A stretch of DNA of 22,846 bases from W589 sp964611805 (GTDB lineage: Bacteria > Chloroflexota > Dehalococcoidia > Dehalococcoidales > Fen-1064). How positions within the stretch are numbered: position 1 is the stretch's first letter; each line of letters opens with the position of its first letter. The position numbers were made by a program, and so were the translations under genes. The stretch lies in assembly GCA_964611805.1 (NCBI GenBank), contig CAZTBG010000032.1, forward strand, positions 1 to 22,846. The letters are read 5' to 3'. Below are positions 6,560 through 14,271 of this stretch, piece by piece. Under the pieces are notes generated by a model. That model was not told the origin of the DNA and made no database searches. It saw nothing but the letters and a program-made list of their open reading frames with translations.

Positions 6560-7114
6560 ATGGCTGGTGACAAACTTTCTGTAGTCCTGCGGATTCTAGA
6601 CAACGAGAATCACCTGCTCGAGCGTGCCGACCAGAAGGCAATAGCACTGCTCTCGACTCTCGGGGTATTCATGGTTTTCTTTATTGTATACTTCCGCGTC
6701 ATCCCGGTAAACGCAATTACTATTACGCTGAGCTCAATCTATTTCCTTTTCGCTCTACTGTCCATAGTAAGCCTAATCATGACGGTACGCCCCAGGATCC
6801 GGTCAATTGATGAAAATACGGTAGATGAGGATAATGTCCCTGCCAGTGAGCCGGCTTTCTTCATGGGGATACGCAGGTTCCGGAACCTTTCTGCCTATAA
6901 AAAGGCCATTAATGCTATGGCGGGGGATGAAGAGACTACCATTAATGTGTATATACGCCAGATATACAGCCTAGCCCAGATAAATGCGGTTAAGTACAAA
7001 TATATTCAGCGTGCTATCCTTCTGGTTATTATTTCTTTAACCACGGAGCTCGTCATAATAGCATACTTGTTTGCCTCCCATTTAGGGGAAGGACTAATCC
7101 CGCCGATTACGTGA
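6560..7114 (+). CDS. PycTM-like (DUF5706) membrane protein
   Basis: This 184-residue membrane protein resembles DUF5706, the family of the Pycsar antiphage effector PycTM. The features that match from memory of the family are ADQKAIALLSTLG at the start of the first membrane helix (27-45), a second helix (53-76) ending in the VRPRI motif, PAFFMGIRRF, and then a cytoplasmic helix pair SAYKKAINAM ... IRQIYSLAQINAVKYKYIQRA. The last leads into a third membrane helix (150-173). In Pycsar the effector is switched on by cCMP or cUMP made by a neighbouring cyclase and damages the membrane. No nucleotide cyclase is encoded next to this gene, so a defence role is not established. The start has GGAGGAAC 7-14 bases upstream. 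It could instead be a housekeeping member of the same fold. Confidence 0.65.
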   Translation: MAGDKLSVVLRILDNENHLLERADQKAIALLSTLGVFMVFFIVYFRVIPVNAITITLSSIYFLFALLSIVSLIMTVRPRIRSIDENTVDEDNVPASEPAFFMGIRRFRNLSAYKKAINAMAGDEETTINVYIRQIYSLAQINAVKYKYIQRAILLVIISLTTELVIIAYLFASHLGEGLIPPIT

Positions 7115-7161
7115 ATGTAAATAGTCCCGAGCTTACCTGCCGACAGGTCTGGAGTATTCCC

Positions 7162-8202
7162 TCACAGAATCAGCATGGCGTCGCCGAAGCTGTAGAAACG
7201 GTATTTCAGGTCGGCGGCCTCACGGTAGGCACGCAGGATAAAGTCTTTACCAGCAAAGGCCGAGACCATCATCAGCAGTGTTGACCTGGGCAGGTGGAAG
7301 TTGGTGATAAGTGCATCCACCACCCGAAAACAGTACCCTGGCAAGATGAACAGGTCTACCCAGCCGGAGAATGCCTGAACCCTAGCTGAGCTACCTCCTT
7401 GAGCAGCCGCCTCTACTAGCCGTACCGAGGTAGTGCCAACACAGAGTACCCTCCGCCCTTCTGACCTAGCCAGATTCACTTCCCGAGCTACATCCGGGCT
7501 GACCACGCCATATTCCTGATGTATTTTGTGTTCTTCAGGGTCGTTTGCCTGGACAGGTTGAAATGTGTCCAGTCCCACATGCAAGGTGACAAAATAGCAA
7601 CTGACACCCTTGTTTTTTATTCTGTCGAGTAACTCTGGAGTAAAGTGCAGCCCAGCCGTCGGTGCGGCAACACTCCCTTCGTCACGGGCATAGACCGTTT
7701 GATAACGCTCCGGCTCGTGTAAAGGCACATGGATATAAGGCGGCAGGGCAATCTCACCCAGTCTAGAGAGCGGCGTTTCCTTCTCAAAATGAATGACTCG
7801 TATTCCCCTCTCCCCTGCTCCGACCACCTCAGCAGGAAGGTTACAGTCTCCCTTGCTGGCCGGAGTGCTCACCACTTCTATCCGGTCACCTACCCTGACC
7901 CGCTTGGCTGGCCTGACCAGTGTCTCCCAGATGTTGGGCTCAAGCCGGCGCAGCAGCAGGATTTCCAGCTTACCCCCGGTACCGGTCTTACAGGCGTGAA
8001 GACGAGCAGGCATGACACGGCTATCATTGAATACAAGAACGTCGCCTTCATGGAGAAAATCCACTATTTCGAAGAAATGACGATGCTCAATTGACCCATT
8101 ACTTCGATTAAGTACCATAAGTCGGGACTGGTCCCTTTCAGAAATAGGTACCTGTGCAATCAGCTCCGTGGGTAGTGAGTAGTCAAATTCCTCAGTCCGC
8201 AC
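7162..8202 (-). CDS. queA: tRNA preQ1(34) S-adenosylmethionine ribosyltransferase-isomerase QueA
   Basis: QueA transfers and isomerises the ribosyl group of S-adenosylmethionine onto preQ1 in tRNA, giving epoxyqueuosine, the substrate of QueH. The 346 residues match the family throughout: FDYSLPTELIAQ-P at the N-terminus, GDVLVFNDSRVMPARL, WETLVRPAKRV, APTAGLHFTPELL, YFVTLHVGLDTFQPV, and the C-terminal ITNFHLPRSTLLMMVSAFAG ... YRFYSFGDAMLI. The start is GTG with GAGG eight bases upstream. A very good promoter (TTGTCA, 17 bases, TATAAT) stands at 8232-8260. The gene is monocistronic and diverges from cinA. Only queA and queH of the queuosine pathway are in this window, in separate units. Confidence 0.97.
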   Translation of the reverse strand: MRTEEFDYSLPTELIAQVPISERDQSRLMVLNRSNGSIEHRHFFEIVDFLHEGDVLVFNDSRVMPARLHACKTGTGGKLEILLLRRLEPNIWETLVRPAKRVRVGDRIEVVSTPASKGDCNLPAEVVGAGERGIRVIHFEKETPLSRLGEIALPPYIHVPLHEPERYQTVYARDEGSVAAPTAGLHFTPELLDRIKNKGVSCYFVTLHVGLDTFQPVQANDPEEHKIHQEYGVVSPDVAREVNLARSEGRRVLCVGTTSVRLVEAAAQGGSSARVQAFSGWVDLFILPGYCFRVVDALITNFHLPRSTLLMMVSAFAGKDFILRAYREAADLKYRFYSFGDAMLIL

Positions 8203-8231
8203 CGATGTATCCTCGTGGTGTGTTTTAATCT

Positions 8232-8260
8232 ATTATAGGTGCTCTAATCCCTGGTGACAA
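8232..8260 (-). promoter_or_regulatory. Promoter of queA
   Basis: On the minus strand TTGTCA (8260-8255) and a perfect TATAAT (8237-8232) are 17 bases apart. This lies 30 bases upstream of the queA GTG and fits the sigma-70 consensus closely. Confidence 0.7.
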
Positions 8261-8281
8261 AATAGATAGCCCGGAAATAAG

Positions 8282-8311
8282 GTGACAGCCTTTGCTCAAA
8301 AGGGTTACAAT
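8282..8311 (+). promoter_or_regulatory. Promoter of cinA
   Basis: GTGACA (8282-8287) and TACAAT (8306-8311) are 18 bases apart, 60 bases before the cinA ATG. It is back to back with the queA promoter. Confidence 0.55.
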
Positions 8312-8370
8312 AGATGCCAAATCAGAATTTTATCTCTGGCAGTATATTAAGACAAGGGGATTATTGCTAA

Positions 8371-9618
8371 ATGAGCAATCGATATCTAGCCGAACTTATC
8401 TCCGTAGGTACCGAACTTCTTAGAGGGGAAATTATTGACACCAATGCCGGATATCTCGCCTCGGAATTGCCTTTGCTCGGCATTCAACTCCAGGCGATGT
8501 CCACCGTTGCTGATGACAGAGAGCAGCTTTGTCAGTTGCTCCGGCAGGCCCTGGAGAGGTCAGATCTGGTCATTACCGGAGGTGGTCTCGGACCGACCGA
8601 GGATGATCTGACCCGTGACTGTATTGCCAGTGTCCTCAATGAGGAGATGACGGTTGACCCTGAGTTGGAACAGCAATTGCGGGCAAGATTTTCCCGGATG
8701 GGACGTGAAATGCCAGCCCACAATATCAAACAGGCTCTCTTAATTCCTTCATCCAGGCCTTTGCCTAACCCGCGTGGTACTGCCCCGGGGTGGTGGGTAG
8801 AGAGGGGAAATAAGACCATCGTGGCATTACCGGGTCCTCCGCGAGAAATGAAACCAATGTGGAAGAACGAGGTAATTCCGCGTCTGAGATTAAGACTCCC
8901 CGGTGAAGAAATCCTTTCCCGAACAATCAAGACCTTTGTTATTGCCGAGGCTGCAGTATCCGAACTTGTGCAGCCCTTTTTTGAATCAGGTAACCTCACT
9001 ATGGGAATATACTCACACCCGGATGGGATTCACATCCGTATGGTGGCTCGTGGGGACGATGCCAGGCAGCTTCTCGATACCACTGAGGTACAACTGAAAG
9101 AAATCCTGGCACCCCATGTCTGGGGCAAAGACAATGATACCCTGGAGGGAATCATCTGCGGCTGGCTACACCAGAGAGGGTTGACTCTGGCTACCATGGA
9201 GGACGGCACCGGGGGTCTGCTGGCCAACATCATCGCCGACGCTCCCAAAAGCTCTGACTGCTACCGTGGTGGCCTGGTTGCCTGCTCGAACGAGACCAAG
9301 ACTGCCTGGGGAGTGCCGTCTCACCTTATTGAGCAATATGGTGCCATCAGTGCCGAGGTAGCCGAAGCAATGGCCATCGCTGCCCGCGACAGGTTCTCAT
9401 CTGACTTCGGCCTGGGTACTACCCCCGTGGCTGGCGTGGACAATCCTGAAGGTAAACAGCCCGGTCTGGCCTTCATCGGTATCGCCGATGCCAGGGGGAC
9501 TCAAACCTGGCAGCAGAACTACCCACCTACCTGGGAAGGTGTCCGAGACCGCGCTGCAATTTCAGCCCTTTTCCGCCTCAGGGAAAGAATGATTGAACTA
9601 AAGCTCAATGTGTCCTGA
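8371..9618 (+). CDS. cinA: CinA-family protein with a defective-looking C-terminal amidase domain
   Basis: A 415-residue CinA protein. The N-terminal domain (about 1-170) is the molybdopterin-binding-like fold: AELISVGTELLRGEIIDTNAGYLA, ITGGGLGPTEDDLTRD, and PRGTAPGWW ... IVALPGPPREM. In CinA this domain has ADP-ribose pyrophosphatase activity. A linker domain follows, then the PncC-type NMN amidase domain (from about 255). In that domain the usual ESCTGG motif reads EDGTGG (277-282), so the conserved Ser is Asp278 and the Cys is Gly279; SNETK with Lys310 is kept. The amidase site is therefore probably inactive, while the N-terminal half looks intact. Both halves remain full length, so this is not simple decay. 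The gene is monocistronic and has its own promoter at 8282-8311. Confidence 0.9.
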   Translation: MSNRYLAELISVGTELLRGEIIDTNAGYLASELPLLGIQLQAMSTVADDREQLCQLLRQALERSDLVITGGGLGPTEDDLTRDCIASVLNEEMTVDPELEQQLRARFSRMGREMPAHNIKQALLIPSSRPLPNPRGTAPGWWVERGNKTIVALPGPPREMKPMWKNEVIPRLRLRLPGEEILSRTIKTFVIAEAAVSELVQPFFESGNLTMGIYSHPDGIHIRMVARGDDARQLLDTTEVQLKEILAPHVWGKDNDTLEGIICGWLHQRGLTLATMEDGTGGLLANIIADAPKSSDCYRGGLVACSNETKTAWGVPSHLIEQYGAISAEVAEAMAIAARDRFSSDFGLGTTPVAGVDNPEGKQPGLAFIGIADARGTQTWQQNYPPTWEGVRDRAAISALFRLRERMIELKLNVS

Positions 9619-9759
9619 ATTAGTGTTGTTAAGTGAATAACAGCTAACCTTGCAATGGGGTGACGCTGACTGGAAGAGCCTCTACATGACCTGCCGAACT
9701 GGTCTCTGCCGCATCAAGCTCAGCATCGCTGGTGTTCCCGTGTCCCACTAGCGTGGTGG

Positions 9760-10245
9760 CTATTGAAAGAAGTCGCGGATGGAGTCGAACTGGCTGGGGA
9801 GCAATCCAAGCACAATCGGAAACTGGTCCAGCAAGAACTTACCAAGCATTGATTCCGTGACCAGCCCTTCACCAAAGAACTTAACGACGGTAGCCAGCAA
9901 GGCACTGATTAGTATCGCCCCCATCACGAAACCAAAGACCGCGCCACCAACACGGTCGACCCAGCCAAGCAACAGTGCCTTGATAGTAGCTCTGAGAAAG
10001 AAGGCTATCACCTGGGAGATGATGAATACTAACGCCAGTATGATGATAAAGGCGACGATATTGGCGATGTCTTCATTTTTGATGAAGGTAAGCACCCCGG
10101 CAAAGTTCTCATAGAAGTTGCTTGCCAGGACAACACCTACTATTATGCCTGCCAGGGATAAGGCTGATTTGATAAGCCCCTGCATCAAGCCAGTGAAGAT
10201 GGGAATGATTAGAGCGATAATAATGATTATGTCAAGCCAATTCAT
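9760..10245 (-). CDS. CvpA-family membrane protein
   Basis: A 161-residue integral membrane protein of the CvpA (colicin V production) family. It opens MNWLDIIIIIALIIPIFTGL, directly into the first membrane helix. Three more follow at about 25-45, 60-85 and 100-122, with the conserved GLMQGLIKSALSLAG segment after the first and WVDRVGGAVFGFVMGA before the last. This is the family's usual topology and length. CvpA proteins affect envelope integrity and stress tolerance, and their molecular role is unclear. AAGGAG seven bases before the ATG fixes the start. It diverges from the RACo-like gene. Confidence 0.85.
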   Translation of the reverse strand: MNWLDIIIIIALIIPIFTGLMQGLIKSALSLAGIIVGVVLASNFYENFAGVLTFIKNEDIANIVAFIIILALVFIISQVIAFFLRATIKALLLGWVDRVGGAVFGFVMGAILISALLATVVKFFGEGLVTESMLGKFLLDQFPIVLGLLPSQFDSIRDFFQ

Positions 10246-10281
10246 TTACTGCTCCTTTTCTGGCGTCACATATGATAATAA

Positions 10282-10310
10282 ATTGTACCATAGCAGGCAG
10301 TCTTGGTAAA
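10282..10310 (-). promoter_or_regulatory. Candidate promoter of the cvpA-family gene
   Basis: On the minus strand TTTACC (10310-10305) and TACAAT (10287-10282) are 17 bases apart, about 37 bases before the cvpA ATG. Confidence 0.45.
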
Positions 10311-10333
10311 CTGGTAAAAGGTACTAGTACAAT
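10303..10333 (+). promoter_or_regulatory. Candidate promoter of the RACo-like gene
   Basis: TACAAT at 10328-10333 is a good -10 element. The best -35 is TTGGTA at 10303-10308 with a long 19-base spacer. It overlaps the divergent cvpA promoter, so the two genes may compete for RNA polymerase. Confidence 0.3.
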
Positions 10334-10374
10334 TTCGCCTACGGCCAGGACACACCTGAATAGGAGAGAAGACA

Positions 10375-12288
10375 ATGAATAAATACAGGGTTACCTTCCT
10401 GCCAGAACAGAAAGAAGTGGAAGTGGAGGCCGGTACTACCCTCCTCCAGGCAGCCGAGAAGGCCGGAATCCAGATTAATACCCTCTGTGGCGGGGAGGGC
10501 CTTTGCGGCGAGTGCCGGGTCCAGGTTGTAGGCGGCAAAGCACGGGCGGATAAAAATGCCATCGGGTTTTTCTCTAAAGATGAACTACAAAAAGGATTTG
10601 TCCTGGCGTGTCAGACTAAAGTAGAGGATGATTTACAGGTATTCGTACCGGCGAAATCCCGTGCCGGAGAGGAACATATCATCACCGAGGGAACGACAAT
10701 CGCGTATAGCGAACCGGAAAGGGTGGTCCTGCACAGGCGACCATACGACCCGGCCTCCTTCTTCGGGCCTCTGGTGAGTAAGGTCTACCTTGAGCTCCCC
10801 GAGCCGACCCTTGCCGATAATACCGCCGACATCGAACGTATCACCCGGGAATTAAGGAAAAAAGTCGGCCGAGAGAATTACGAGATATCCCTGGCCTGTC
10901 TGCAGAACCTGGCGGAAAAACTACGCCGATATGACTGGAAAGTTACTGCTACGGTAGCCTGGCACGGCAACATCGGCCGGATACTGAGCATAGAGGGCGG
11001 TGATACCACCGACCGTCACTACGGACTGGCTGTAGATGTCGGCACGACCACCGTGGTCGTCCAGCTGGTTGACATGAGGACAGGTAAGGTGATGGGGGTG
11101 GAGGGCAGTCATAACCTCCAAGCACGCTTCGGCGAAGATGTCATTTCACGAATGGTCTTTGCCTGTGGTCGCGGCTCCCTCGACGAAGTACACAAGGCAA
11201 TAATCACCAATATCAATAACCTGCTCGGCACCCTGTCCCAAAGTAAAAACGTGGATACGAACGACATTACGGCTATCGTGGCTGCCGGCAACACTACGAT
11301 GAGCCACTTTCTGCTCCGTCTTATGCCCTGCAATATCAGACTGGAGCCGTATGTCCCAACTGCCACCGTATATCCCCAGGTCATTGCCAGGGAACTGGGT
11401 ATACAAATTCACCCCCAAGGTATCCTTGAGGTGATGCCCGGCGTTGCCAGCTACGTCGGTGGCGATATTGTGGCCGGAATCCTGGCCTGTGGCATGGCGG
11501 ACAAGCCTGAGATAAAGTGTCTTATCGACGTCGGCACTAACGGTGAAATCGTAATTGGTAACAATGAGTGGCTTGTCTGTTGCTCTGCCTCAGCCGGTCC
11601 GGCGTTTGAGGGTGGTGGTTCCCGTTGTGGTATGAGAGCTGCCCGGGGTGCTATCCAGAAGGTCAAGATTCATAACGGCCAGGTCACTTATGAGGCTATC
11701 GGTAAGACCAAACCCAGAGGACTATGCGGCTCCGGGTTTATAGATATCATCTACGAGCTAGTCAGGAACGGTATTATCGGTCCGGATGGTAAATTTACCG
11801 GGTCAAAGGACGGTAAGCGCCTTACCGATGATGACGACCCTCGCTACATACTGGCCTTCCCGGAAGAGACGGAATCTGGAGAAGCAGTATCCATCTCGGA
11901 ATCGGAAATTGCCAATCTTATCAAGTCAAAAGGGGCCGTTTTCGCTGCGATAAAATCACTGGCCGACTATGTCGGGCTTAAATTTGACCAACTTGATACC
12001 ATTTATGTTGCCGGGGGTTTTGGCAGCTCTCTCGATATCACGAAGGCGGTCGCTATCGGCCTTCTGCCTGATATTGACACCAGCAGGATTCAGTTCATTG
12101 GAAATAGCTCGGTGATGGGAGCACGTATGGCCCTGCTCTCGGCCCACGCTTTCGAGAAGGCGATTGATATTAGCAAGAAGATGACCAACATCGAGTTGTC
12201 AAACTACCCGCCATTTATGGACGAGTTCATTGCGGCCCTCTTTTTACCGCACACGAATAGCAGCCTGTTTCCTTCAGTGCACTACTGA
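10375..12288 (+). CDS. RACo-like [2Fe-2S] corrinoid-activating protein (ASKHA domain, DUF4445)
   Basis: A 637-residue protein with the layout of reductive activators of corrinoid proteins (RACo). The N-terminal ferredoxin domain (1-95) has Cys38, Cys44, Cys47 and Cys79 in the C-x5-C-x2-C-(x)n-C plant-type [2Fe-2S] pattern. A linker follows, then an ASKHA (actin-like ATPase) region beginning at GLAVDVGTTTVVVQL, with further nucleotide-site motifs such as AAGNTTMSHFLL, CLIDVGTNGEIVIG and VAGGFGSSLD. RACo uses ATP to drive one electron onto inactive Co(II) corrinoid so that it regains methyl transfer activity, in acetyl-CoA synthesis or O-demethylation. No corrinoid protein or methyltransferase is encoded nearby, so the partner is elsewhere. 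AGGAGAG lies about eight bases before the ATG. Its stop overlaps the convergent amidase stop by 7 bases. Confidence 0.88.
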   Translation: MNKYRVTFLPEQKEVEVEAGTTLLQAAEKAGIQINTLCGGEGLCGECRVQVVGGKARADKNAIGFFSKDELQKGFVLACQTKVEDDLQVFVPAKSRAGEEHIITEGTTIAYSEPERVVLHRRPYDPASFFGPLVSKVYLELPEPTLADNTADIERITRELRKKVGRENYEISLACLQNLAEKLRRYDWKVTATVAWHGNIGRILSIEGGDTTDRHYGLAVDVGTTTVVVQLVDMRTGKVMGVEGSHNLQARFGEDVISRMVFACGRGSLDEVHKAIITNINNLLGTLSQSKNVDTNDITAIVAAGNTTMSHFLLRLMPCNIRLEPYVPTATVYPQVIARELGIQIHPQGILEVMPGVASYVGGDIVAGILACGMADKPEIKCLIDVGTNGEIVIGNNEWLVCCSASAGPAFEGGGSRCGMRAARGAIQKVKIHNGQVTYEAIGKTKPRGLCGSGFIDIIYELVRNGIIGPDGKFTGSKDGKRLTDDDDPRYILAFPEETESGEAVSISESEIANLIKSKGAVFAAIKSLADYVGLKFDQLDTIYVAGGFGSSLDITKAVAIGLLPDIDTSRIQFIGNSSVMGARMALLSAHAFEKAIDISKKMTNIELSNYPPFMDEFIAALFLPHTNSSLFPSVHY

Positions 12289-13712
12289 TGCGTCCCTGAA
12301 TCCAGCGGTGGCCGTTTGTCAGCCCAGGGAGCAGCCCGCTCAAAGGCAGCGGCAGCCCTGAGTACAGTGGCATCGGCAAAGCGCCGCCCGACTATCTGGA
12401 GGCCGATGGGCAGGCCGTCCTCCGTCCAACCACACGGTACCGATGCGGCCGGCTGGCCGGTGAAGTTAAATGGATAGGTAAATGGCGTCCAGTCCACAGT
12501 TGGCGTTCCTTTTACACCGGCTATCTCGGTCACCTGGTAGGTATTGATATCGAAAGCCGGTACTGCCGTCGCTGGTGTTAGCAACACATCGTAGCGCTCA
12601 AATAATGGCTGGATTTTCCCCCAGAACTCCTCCCGGGCGAGGGCGGCGCGTGCGTAGTCCATCGCCGAGATGCCCATTCCCCGCTCCACCATCCGCACCA
12701 GCTGCGGGTTCAGCTTTTCGCGCCATTCGTCAAGATAACTGGCCAGCTTACTGGCCAGTGTGACGGCCCATATCACGCCAAAAACAGGCCCCTGGTGTTC
12801 CAACTCAAGACTGGCTTCTTCTACACTGGCACCAAGCGACTCGAAGACACTGAGCGCCGATGTTATCACTGCCAGCACTTCGGGGTCTACCAGTGCATAG
12901 CCGAGGTCTGAGCTCCAGGCAACCTTCAGTCCTTTGAGGTCTCCTTCAGGTAATGGCAGATACTTCAATTTCTTTTCTGGCAAAGAGCGGCGGTCATGGT
13001 CATCCCGGCCAGCGATGACCTCCAGCATCAGGGCAGCATCGGCTACGGTACGCGTTATCGTGCCGGTATGTGAAAGCGTCTGCCACTCCGGCAGTCCCGG
13101 ACCTCTCGGGACGCGACCATAAGATGGCTTCATGCCGAACGCCCCACAAAAACTGCTGGGGATACGAATGGAACCGCCACCATCACTGCCGACAGCCAGG
13201 GGGGCCATACCGGCAACTACCGCGGCAGCTGCACCACCACTCGAACCTCCAGCGTGCCGCTCAGGATTCCACGGGTTGCGTGTCGCTCCGAATAGCAGGT
13301 TATCGGTCACACCCATGAAACCAAACTCAGGGGTGTTTGTCTTACCTACTAATATTGCTCCGGCTGCCCTGAGACGCTCGACGACTATATCATCCGCATC
13401 GGGTACTAAATTCTCGTAGATGCGGGAGCCGAAGGTGGTACGGACGCCCCTGGTAAAGATAAGGTCTTTGACCGACACAGGGACGCCGTGAAGTGGCCCG
13501 AGTTTTTTGCCCTTCATGACGAGGGACTCGGCCTCCTTTGCCTGTTTTCTGGCATCCTCAGCCAGCACAGTGCAGTAAGCATTGAACTTCGGGTTGAACT
13601 CATCAATGCGGGCCAAGACTACATCAACTACCTCCACAGGAGAAAGCTTTTTCTCCCGTATTGCTTCCGCCATCTCCAGCGCTGGCATATAGGCAATCTC
13701 TGAAGTATTCAT
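12282..13712 (-). CDS. Amidase-signature family hydrolase
   Basis: A 476-residue amidase-signature enzyme. The Ser-cisSer-Lys triad is visible: Lys82 in VPVSVKDL, Ser157 in GGSSGG and Ser181 in GSDGGGSIRIPSSFCG, with the family's 24-residue spacing between the two serines. The rest fits the fold (FGSRIYENLVPDADD, LVGKTNTPEFG, and the C-terminal PFNFTGQPAASVPCG ... LPIGLQIVGRR). It could hydrolyse an aliphatic or aryl amide. It is not clearly GatA, since gatB and gatC are absent here and the C-terminal part is of the general amidase type. I start at the ATG at 13712, which has AAGGAG six bases upstream; the frame stays open 11 codons further. It ends overlapping the 3' end of the convergent RACo-like gene. 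Confidence 0.87.
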   Translation of the reverse strand: MNTSEIAYMPALEMAEAIREKKLSPVEVVDVVLARIDEFNPKFNAYCTVLAEDARKQAKEAESLVMKGKKLGPLHGVPVSVKDLIFTRGVRTTFGSRIYENLVPDADDIVVERLRAAGAILVGKTNTPEFGFMGVTDNLLFGATRNPWNPERHAGGSSGGAAAAVVAGMAPLAVGSDGGGSIRIPSSFCGAFGMKPSYGRVPRGPGLPEWQTLSHTGTITRTVADAALMLEVIAGRDDHDRRSLPEKKLKYLPLPEGDLKGLKVAWSSDLGYALVDPEVLAVITSALSVFESLGASVEEASLELEHQGPVFGVIWAVTLASKLASYLDEWREKLNPQLVRMVERGMGISAMDYARAALAREEFWGKIQPLFERYDVLLTPATAVPAFDINTYQVTEIAGVKGTPTVDWTPFTYPFNFTGQPAASVPCGWTEDGLPIGLQIVGRRFADATVLRAAAAFERAAPWADKRPPLDSGTHQ

Positions 13713-13750
13713 GTTATCTCCTTCATTGAGAACCTGATTTTCCAAAGAGG

Positions 13751-13779
13751 ATTATATTGTGTTAGACACAGTGACGCAA
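13751..13779 (-). promoter_or_regulatory. Promoter of the amidase gene
   Basis: On the minus strand TTGCGT (13779-13774) and a perfect TATAAT (13756-13751) are 17 bases apart, about 38 bases before the chosen ATG. This placement supports the start at 13712, not one further upstream. Confidence 0.6.
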
Positions 13780-13897
13780 GCCAGGTCATTCATCTGTGAC
13801 TGACTGCTGGCCGCTGCTATTGACAATCCCGGTACATCAAACTACCATATCATCAACAGGGAACTACGACTAGGGCACTCACTGCGGAGGTAATCGG

Positions 13898-14188
13898 GTG
13901 GCTGGCGAGACGTGTCAGGTTTGTAAAAACCGCGTTGACCCCGAGGAAATGGAGGAGCACCACATCGTTCCCAAAAACCTGACAGATGAAGGAGGCATCC
14001 CCGAGTCCCAGACCATCCGGCTGTGCACTAATTGCCACGAAGAAGTTCACGCCTGGTACACCGCCAGAGTGCGCCACACAGAATATGACGATAATGCACG
14101 ACGTTTTCGCAGCAAGTCTTCCCTGGAGATGGTCAACGAATACCAGAGGGTCTTCAGTGACTTCGTGAAATACAAAGGTACGCATTAA
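13898..14188 (+). CDS. Small HNH-type zinc protein
   Basis: A 96-residue protein with an HNH nuclease-like zinc finger. Cys6-x2-Cys9 and Cys43-x2-Cys46 would hold the structural zinc. EEHHIVPK (His21, His22) and CHEEVH (His47, His51) carry the catalytic-type histidines. The C-terminal third (RFRSKSSLEMVNEYQRVFSDF) is helical. Such short stand-alone HNH proteins occur in phage and in bacterial chromosomes, and nuclease activity is plausible but not proven. The start is GTG with GGAGG seven bases upstream. A strong terminator follows at once. It stands alone between the amidase and acyl-CoA dehydrogenase operons. Confidence 0.75.
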   Translation: MAGETCQVCKNRVDPEEMEEHHIVPKNLTDEGGIPESQTIRLCTNCHEEVHAWYTARVRHTEYDDNARRFRSKSSLEMVNEYQRVFSDFVKYKGTH

Positions 14189-14204
14189 CTGGACTGGCGA
14201 AATA

Positions 14205-14250
14205 AGTGCCCCCCTGACATGATATTTCCGGCAGGGGGGCACTATTTTTT
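14205..14250 (+). terminator. Rho-independent terminator of the HNH gene
   Basis: AGTGCCCCCCTG (14205-14216) pairs perfectly over twelve bases with CAGGGGGGCACT (14232-14243), then ATTTTTT follows. It lies between convergent genes and could also stop transcripts from the acyl-CoA dehydrogenase side. Confidence 0.88.
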
Positions 14251-14271
14251 ATCTGAGAATATGATTAGCGC

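Noticed and set aside
7135..7148. Small inverted repeat ACCTG/CAGGT before queA's end.
   Set aside because: Five pairs with a four-base loop and no T run; expected by chance.
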